This document shows positions 57,741 to 64,000 of a stretch of DNA of 64,000 nucleotides, in pieces. Under the pieces are notes generated by a model. That model was given only the letters and a program-made list of their open reading frames with translations. It did not search any database and was not told where the DNA came from. A program made the position numbers and the translations under genes. Each line of letters starts with the position of its first letter. Position 1 is the stretch's first letter. The DNA is from Ricinus communis. Taxonomy: Eukaryota; Streptophyta; Magnoliopsida; Malpighiales; Euphorbiaceae. The DNA lies in NCBI RefSeq assembly GCF_019578655.1, contig NC_063261.1:4596446-4660445 (forward strand), written 5' to 3'.

Positions 57741-59490
57741 ATCTTTTTCAAATTTTTGAAGATTGAGGACAGACGAATCCAAGTTAAGGTTGAGAATAAT
57801 TAAATCAAATTCACTTTTTAGAATCAATTTGAATTTAATTTCAAAAGAATTAATTTTAAGGAGTAAAATGGTTGTTTTTGCAAGTTCAGGGACCAAGTTA
57901 TCAAAGTCTTACAAACTTTTTATCCACAAAGCCATTCGACTCTACGTACAGTTGAATTGGCTCTGCACAGAGTTGATTAGCTGAGCATAGAGCCAAATCA
58001 ACTCTACAAGTGCCGATTGGCCATTTTTTAGATTCAATGTTGTTTTACTTGTATTTTAACTTTAAAATGCCTTAAAATATAAAAATTAATTCCTAGAAAG
58101 TATTTGTGATAATTATTGAGATTTTAAAAAAAATTTATTGAATATTATTGACTGATAAAAGAATATTTTTTTTAAAATAATAACTGAAGTTTATCGTTCT
58201 GTTCTTTACCAAACCCTAACTCTATATAAGCATTGTTATGCCCTAAATCTAGGGTTAGCAACACTCATCCATTATTAGCTATGATCATCAAGCATTAACA
58301 ACACTCTTTCAATATATAAAGATTTTTTTTTCTTTTTGAGAGAAAACCCTATGTTCAAACACAGAAAGTCTTTTAAAAGTCACTAAAAAAGAACTCTAGA
58401 TTAGGAAACTCTTTTTCTTAGAAAAACAATAATTTTTAGATCTCAAGCAGAACTGGATTCTCAGTTAATCTTCAATTTAACTGCTTCCTCGTCTCTTGAG
58501 ACTCGCAGAATAGCATCCTATGGTGACAACCTATAGTGACAACCTGAGAGTTCCCCCACATCCACATCCACATCATCAATATTCCTTTTTCCTACTGGTT
58601 TCTTTATATTTATTTATGAATCTAGAAGCATGATTAGGTTTATTTTTTGGATGTATAACATAATTCACATGATTAGATTAGGATTTCTCTCGATTTAACA
58701 TGTTGATTATTCGATTTTGAATATGATAATAGGAACATGTAGGGCTTTGAATTTGATAATGTGATTTTATTGGGTTTTGAATATGATTAGTTAAATGATT
58801 AGGGGAACATAATTAATTTGTATTTTATGCAACTGAATTAGATTTTGGGGTTATATGACTGAAATTTTGAATCTATCTTAAAATATTTGTATATTGTCAG
58901 TTTGATTTCTAGGGTTTACATTTTTTTAGGTTTTCTTTGTTAGATTTATGTTATTTTATGTTTCTTATCACATTTTACATATTTTAATTATTGTTTTATC
59001 CTCTATGCATGTAAAATTGGCTCCTTAGTGTGAAAAACCAAAGTAAAATTGCAGAATGACCTTTTAAAGCCCTAGAGCCGATCGGCTGTGCATGTTTTGA
59101 CCCGATTTACAAGTTTTTGATGTATTTTTAGTAGTGTTTATATATTGTACTTAGTTTTTAGGCATTTTTCTTTCTTAGTTTTTAGGCATTTTTCTTTCTT
59201 TTTTTAGTTATAGAAGGAGTTGTAATAGCTAGATTTAATTTTCTGTACTTTTATTTTTGCCTTTATACTTGATATATGCCAAATAGCTATGATGTGATTG
59301 CCAAATTAAAACAGAACACATAGACTTTTTAGGCCCTAAAAATTAGACACAACATGAAAATTGTAGTCCATTAAGTTAATCAGATGGTAATTGGGCTAAA
59401 TTTAATATCAATATAGACCTAGTGGGTTTTGCCATGCTTTGAATAAATTAATTAGGTCATATTAGATTTGAGATCATATAATTGGGCCTA
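57741..59490 (+). repeat. 5' LTR of the right Tat element
   Basis: It follows the order of the left LTR (read on the minus strand): a gttgaatt/gccgattggcc motif cluster at 57931-58022, a TATA box tctatataag at 58221-58230, a tgacaacctgagagttcc word near 58536, gagccgatcggctgtgcatg at 59075-59094, and a gtccattaagttaat part near 59369. The U5 end and primer site found in the left copy are missing here, so the LTR-leader junction is deleted. The 5' TG end is not resolved. Confidence 0.6.
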
Positions 59491-59609
59491 CTATTCCTTG
59501 TCGATAGAAAGCCTATACCCAAAATCTTAGGAAAGAAAAAATCACTACGAACTGTGTGTGGGAGAAACAAGGTTGGAGGGATGCTTTGTATAATAACTCT
59601 TTGTATGTT

Positions 59610-60613
59610 AACTTTTCTCTTTGTCTTTGGGCATATCACGCGCATCATGTATCTCATGCATCACATGCATCACACTAACTCTTTACTTTTTTAGCCATAT
59701 AGACACTCTTTTAGGTTGGAAAAGGTAAGAGAGCGAAAGGCTAGATAAAATACTTATCTTACTAAGAATCTGAACCATACTAGAGCTCCTCAAAAGCTAA
59801 GATATCAAGCTTCCACTAGTGAGATTAAAGCTACATATGAGATGGCCAATGAAAGAACTAATGAGTAAGATGTTAAAATCCTCAAGAATCTTGTCATCGG
59901 CGATCTGAGGGTGTGAGATCCTCAAGAATCCTGTCATCGGCAATCTGAGGGGTGTGATTTTATAGGAGCTTCAATAACTTTTGGCTGGGATGGCTACAAA
60001 TCAAGCCCCACCTGTTGCTTTAAGCCCCAATTGCTCTATTAATTGTTGATTCAGCCATAATTATTGCTGAAACTGCTACCACTATTGCAGTTGTTGCCAA
60101 TGGCAATACTGAACTTTTCTCTTTGTCTTTGGGCATATCACGCGCATCATGTATCTCATGCATCACATGCATCACACTAACTCTTTACTTTTTTAGCCAT
60201 ATAGACACTCTTTTAGGTTGGAAAAGGTAAGAGAGCGAAATGCTAGATAAAATACTTATCTTACTAAGAATCTGAACCATACTAGAGCTCCTCAAAAGCT
60301 AAGATATCAAGCTTCCACTAGTGAGATTAAAGCTACATATGAGATGGCCAATGAAAGAACTAATGAGTAAGATGTTAAAATCCTCAAGAATCTTGTCATC
60401 GGCGATCTGAGGGTGTGAGATCCTCAAGAATCCTGTCATCGGCAATCTGAGGGGTGTGATTTTATAGGAGCTTCAATAACTTTTGGCTGGGATGGCTACA
60501 AATCAAGCCCCACCTGTTGCTTTAAGCCCCAATTGCTCTATTAATTGTTGATTCAGCCATAATTATTGCTGAAACTGCTACCACTATTGCAGTTGTTGCC
60601 AATGGCAATACTG
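59610..60613 (+). repeat. 502-bp near-perfect tandem duplication
   Basis: Unit 1 (59610-60111) and unit 2 (60112-60613) are the same by eye except G59739 versus T60241. Each unit itself contains a shorter repeat, cctcaagaatc(t/c)tgtcatcgg, twice. It lies in the leader/gag start of the right Tat element. Confidence 0.95.
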
Positions 60614-62380
60614 AAGATCATACTAGGAGAAGTGTGCCATAGAATTTTTAGGATTTTAATGAGTTCGTGTTGGACCAAGCTAAAAGGGAGACTAGCATTG
60701 TCACTAATGAAGCTGTGAGTGGCTTAAGTGCTAGGCTTGATAAAATGCAAGGCATGCTGGAAATCAAAGGGTTAGAGCGACTTATGATTTAGAAGAATTG
60801 GTGCTGACGGGGAAGACAAGCTGCCTGCAAAGTTTAGGATGCCTGAAAAGAACAAGTTCAACAGGACTGGTGATCCGAAGGTTCATCTAAAGCAGTATGT
60901 CACCATCATAGGAACTACTCAACTAAGTAAGCCCCAAATTATTAAGTTCTTTATATTGTCTCTAGAAGGACCTGTTGTAAACTAGTATCATGGTTTGAAA
61001 AAAATCCACCAAAGCTGAATGGTGCAATTTATGTAACTCTTTTATTAAGCAATAGGACTATAATACTCAATTAGAAGTGTCAATTAGGGACCTCGAATCC
61101 ACCAAGCAGAAGCTAAATGAGTCCTTCTTTGATTTCTTGACCAGGTGGAGGAATAAGGCTAGGTTGATGAAGAACAAGCCCTCTGAAGGACCAAGTTCGT
61201 ATGGTGGTCTGAAATATTCTTTTAGGATGGGTCAAAAGGCTTCAAAGGATGAACCCAAAGACTATGATGGACCTATATAATGAAATTAAAAGTGATAAGA
61301 GAAAGACTGAATGAACTAGAGAAAGGCTTAATTATTAGGCTAGAGGGAGCAAGACTTCATATGTGAATATTGTCTAGCAACCGAGGAAGTTCTCCAACTT
61401 CAAGCAATATTTCTTGAAGATCTTTAAGAGATTGGTATAAAATGGCATATGCTCCAACCGACCACCCTCAAAAACCCACATAACCTTAATGCACCCAGTT
61501 ATAAATCCAATAGTTATTATAAACTCCACCAAGCACCTGACTACCATACAAACAACTGCATTCGACTGAAACACAAAATATAAGACCTCATCGATATTGG
61601 AAAACTGACTGACCTAGACCAACCCAGTACTAGAAGAAATTTCTTATCAAACTATAACAACACACCACCCCCAAACCAAGTTTCCATGATCACCCCTGAT
61701 TTCAGCGAAGAGGAGGTCATAAACTCTTTTCAAGACATATCCTAACCCGAGCCAAAGCTAGAGCCAAACAGCCCATAAAGAACCTTCACCGAGCTGGGGG
61801 CACCATTATCTGTGGTGTTCCAACATCTAAAATGGAGCGGGAAACTTAAGCCCCGATCACCGAAAAGTAGTCATAATCCTCACAATGGACAATATTGTGA
61901 CTATCACCAAGCTTTTGGGCATGTGACGGATCAGTGCAACCATCTTAGGCACGAGATTCAAGACTTAATAGACTATGGGGAATGGCAAGTCAAACAACCT
62001 CGGTGTGAATATGAATACCTATAGTGGCAGACCTCGAGCAAATTTGAATTTAAGGTATAATATTCAAGGCCTTCTTTGGCTGACATTCGAATTGAGAATA
62101 TTGTGCTGAATGGTTGGGGATCAGGCGATGATCAAGCAGCTTGTGAGCCTTGCCTTCTGGAGGTTTGGAAGGAAGGTAATAAAAAGTCCATTATGGCCAT
62201 CAACTTCTGGTACAGCTTTAGGGATGAGTGTGAAGTCCAAGACACTAGGGCAAAAGATATCTTGGCAGACAATGCCTCCGACAAAGAAGCCGAGCCAAGG
62301 GGTAAGAGTGAAGACACAAGAGTTCAAGAGTTGAAACAAGTTGTGAAAGCACCTAAAGAAGGGGACAATGGGTTATTAGA
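60614..62380 (+). pseudogene. Tat gag region, decayed
   Basis: 61077-61280 holds RDLESTKQKLNESFFDFLTR followed by WRNKARLM, the conserved Tat/Ogre gag block (L..lkQ...Esf..f..RWr.kA..m). 61812-62024 encodes CDYHQAFGHVTDQCNHLRHE and IQDLID, the CX2H...GHX4C finger usual at the gag end in this lineage. 62076-62384 encodes an acidic linker. Other parts are broken by many stops; the plus-strand frame at 62110 and the minus-strand frames at 62121/62132 are shadows. Confidence 0.75.
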
Positions 62381-63120
62381 ATAACTAAAGAAGGATAAGA
62401 AGATGACTGATATCTAGGAGCTGCTGATGCACTCATTGAATCATAGAAAAACTCTAATCCAAGCCTTATCTGGTATAAGTATTAGCATAGTGGCTACCCT
62501 TGAGGAGATTATCAAAACAGTAATTGACAAAACCACCAAAATAATCACTTTCTCGGACGAAGACTACCACTTGAAGGAAGAGAGCACAAAAAGGCTCTCT
62601 TTATAGCAGTAGAGGTTAAAGGAAAAAGAACTCCATGTATGATGGATGATGGGTCAGCCATCAATGTGTGTCCCTTTCACATACTCCCTAAGTTAGGGAT
62701 GACTGCGAAAGACTTAAAACCTTCGAATATGGTTTTAAGAGCCTATGACGAAATGAAGAGAGTCATGAAAAGGATATTTTCAGTACTGGTAAAAATGGAT
62801 TCCATTGAATCTTGGGTAGAATTCATTATCTCAGAGCTTTGTTATTGGAAAGGCCATGGTTTCATGCCTTGGGAGGAGTCCCTTCCACTGTACATTAAAA
62901 GGTTAAGTTCCCTAATGAAGGCAAAATAGTGACTGTCAACGTCGAAGGTGGTAAAATTTTTTCGCTGTCCAGGAATTTTTCAAGGAGCTGGAAGCCCTTA
63001 TCGGATGCCAAGTTGTTATTTTCTATAAGGACTATATGGATCCTAAAGTAGCCATCATGTTCAAGAAAATGGACTTCATGCTTGGAATGGGGCTAGGAAA
63101 GAATCAATAGGGTATCGCTG
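62381..63120 (+). pseudogene. Tat aspartic protease
   Basis: 62639-62929: MMDDGSAINVCPFHILPKLG has the catalytic DxGS motif. Then VLRAYDEMKRVMKRIFSVLV and IESWVEFII follow, as in the left copy. The LLGRPWIH motif has become unreadable around 62850-62880 (WKGHGFMPWEE in this frame). Beyond it, broken frames lead to the G-patch-like MGLGKNQ near 63090. Not functional. Confidence 0.75.
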
Positions 63121-63359
63121 AGCTGCCAGACTTTAAAGGCTAAAAAACTCGACACGGGCTGTGTTATTATGAGGATGAAAATGAGGGCAAACCCGAACCT
63201 ATTACAGTAGCTGGGACTGAGGTGTCAGGATTTGAAATATTTAAGAACCTAATCATCAACAAGCATCAAGGAGATCCGTGAGAAGGTTACCACCAAGGTA
63301 GAGGAGTTGAAATTGGAAAAGTTCATTTTTCTGCTTTAAAAGCTAAGTCAACAAGAGCT

Positions 63360-63720
63360 AGCTGCTCTGATAGAGAAGCATATCATTGATGTATTTTGTG
63401 ATGATGTAATCACATCTCATCTATATGAGGATGATGTTTCTTTTATTTCTAAGATTAATGATATAAACTTCGATTTTGCCTACTTGTGCAATGTGTTTTC
63501 CTGATGGTAATGTGCATTTTAATAATCATGACATGTGCATGTTTAACGTTAATTTCATCCGAATTGGTTCATTTAATTTAAGCACAAATGCAAATCCAAG
63601 GAATATTTGATAGCTTATGATATAACTCCTGAGGAAAGGAAAGAATTAGAAAAAGTAGTAGAGAAAAGAAAAGAAGTAACGATATGCCAAGCTTAGATAG
63701 GAAAATAGCGGAGCACCACA
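63360..63720 (+). pseudogene. PR-RT spacer of Tat, conserved in two copies
   Basis: The frame reads EKHIIDVFCDDVITSHLYED, then DVSFISKINDINFDFAYLC and, after a shift, NNHDMCMFNVNFIRIGSFNL. The left element encodes the same segment at about 3990-3700 (FAYLCDIFPNGSVHFDNHDM). I do not know a named domain for it. Confidence 0.6.
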
Positions 63721-63779
63721 TTCTAACCTATCCACACATCAAGCTAATTAAGTAGAGTATGAGAAGGTTAAGGCTGAAA

Positions 63780-64000
63780 TGGGCAGAGAAGATCCAAGAA
63801 AAAGTCACCAAATAAGTAAAAGCTTATTTTCTTGATGTAGTCGACTATCCTAAATAGTTAGCGAATATCATCCTAGTCCTGAAAAAAGATGGAAAAGTAA
63901 GGATGTGTGTGGATTATCGAGACCTGAACAAGGTCATGCCGTAAGGACTATTTTTCCCTTCCTCACATAGACGTGGTAATCGATAGTATCGCTTCAAGTG
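63780..64000 (+). pseudogene. Tat reverse transcriptase, N-terminal start
   Basis: Reads KKDGKVRMCVDYRDLNKVMP near 63880-63945, then SLPHIDVVIDSI-like text in another frame to the edge. It is the fingers part of RT with the VDYRDLNK motif. The rest lies beyond the window. Confidence 0.8.

Larger units (their letters stand above)
57741..64000 (+). mobile_element. Tat-type Ty3/gypsy element, 5' part, runs off the window
   Basis: Plus strand: LTR (about 57741-59490), leader with a 502-bp tandem duplication, gag, zinc-finger region, protease, spacer and the start of RT at the window edge. The coding parts match the left Tat element where they overlap (protease tail, spacer, RT start). It is decayed throughout. 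Confidence 0.8.

Noticed and set aside
1..64000. tRNA, rRNA, organellar insertion or CRISPR array
   Set aside because: No cloverleaf-like gene, rRNA text, plastid or mitochondrial gene, or spaced direct-repeat array was seen; TGGTATCAGAGC-type words are retroelement primer sites, not tRNA genes.

Overview
This is a eudicot-type plant nuclear window: AT-rich, with long GT-AG introns, and crowded with decayed, nested LTR retrotransposons. Two host genes can be supported. One is a chlorophyll b reductase gene of the NOL type, with twelve exons spread over about 17 kb of the minus strand (28951-46080). The other is an apparently intronless OSTC/DC2-type oligosaccharyltransferase subunit (56860-57348, minus). 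Almost everything else is mobile-element sequence or AT-rich spacer. I cannot name the species from sequence alone.

Layout. 0.2-2.1 kb: a plant mobile domain (PMD) pseudogene. 2.2-7.5 kb: a minus-strand Ty3/gypsy element of the Tat type, with a 2.24-kb LTR and a clear primer binding site, inserted in the integrase of a plus-strand chromovirus-like element (7.5-9.16 kb). 9.5-10.1 kb: another Tat LTR fragment. 10.1-13.4 kb: AT-rich, LTR-like, no coding capacity seen. 13.4-17.3 kb: a SIRE-like Ty1/copia 3' half with an env-position ORF. 17.3-19.9 kb: Tat pieces in inverted arrangement. 19.9-26.8 kb: a minus-strand SIRE-like copia whose LTR is interrupted by a 5.4-kb composite gypsy insertion with three LTR copies, flanked by a 5-bp target duplication (CTGAA). 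28.6-46.1 kb: NOL; its ninth intron (7.4 kb) holds an Athila-like element flanked by a 50-bp direct repeat and a Helitron 3' end, and its eighth intron holds an 837-bp Helitron. 47.2-48.1 kb: a PIF/Harbinger relic. 48.1-52.4 kb: another minus-strand SIRE-like copia. 52.4-53.7 kb: a Tat LTR fragment. 56.9-57.3 kb: OSTC. 57.7-64.0 kb: a plus-strand Tat element (LTR, gag, protease, start of RT) that runs off the window.

Function. The two genes have unrelated jobs: NOL acts in the chloroplast in the first step of chlorophyll b breakdown, and OSTC acts in the ER in N-glycosylation. The repeat content is informative. Pieces of one Tat family occur at six places in both orientations. An autonomous-type gag-protease copy and a small derivative with its own ORF share LTR and leader. 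Several unrelated LTR families each carry their own iterated, short, C+G-rich, often palindromic motif in otherwise AT-rich LTRs. Apart from the two host genes, most reading frames are broken. I saw no tRNA, rRNA or CRISPR.
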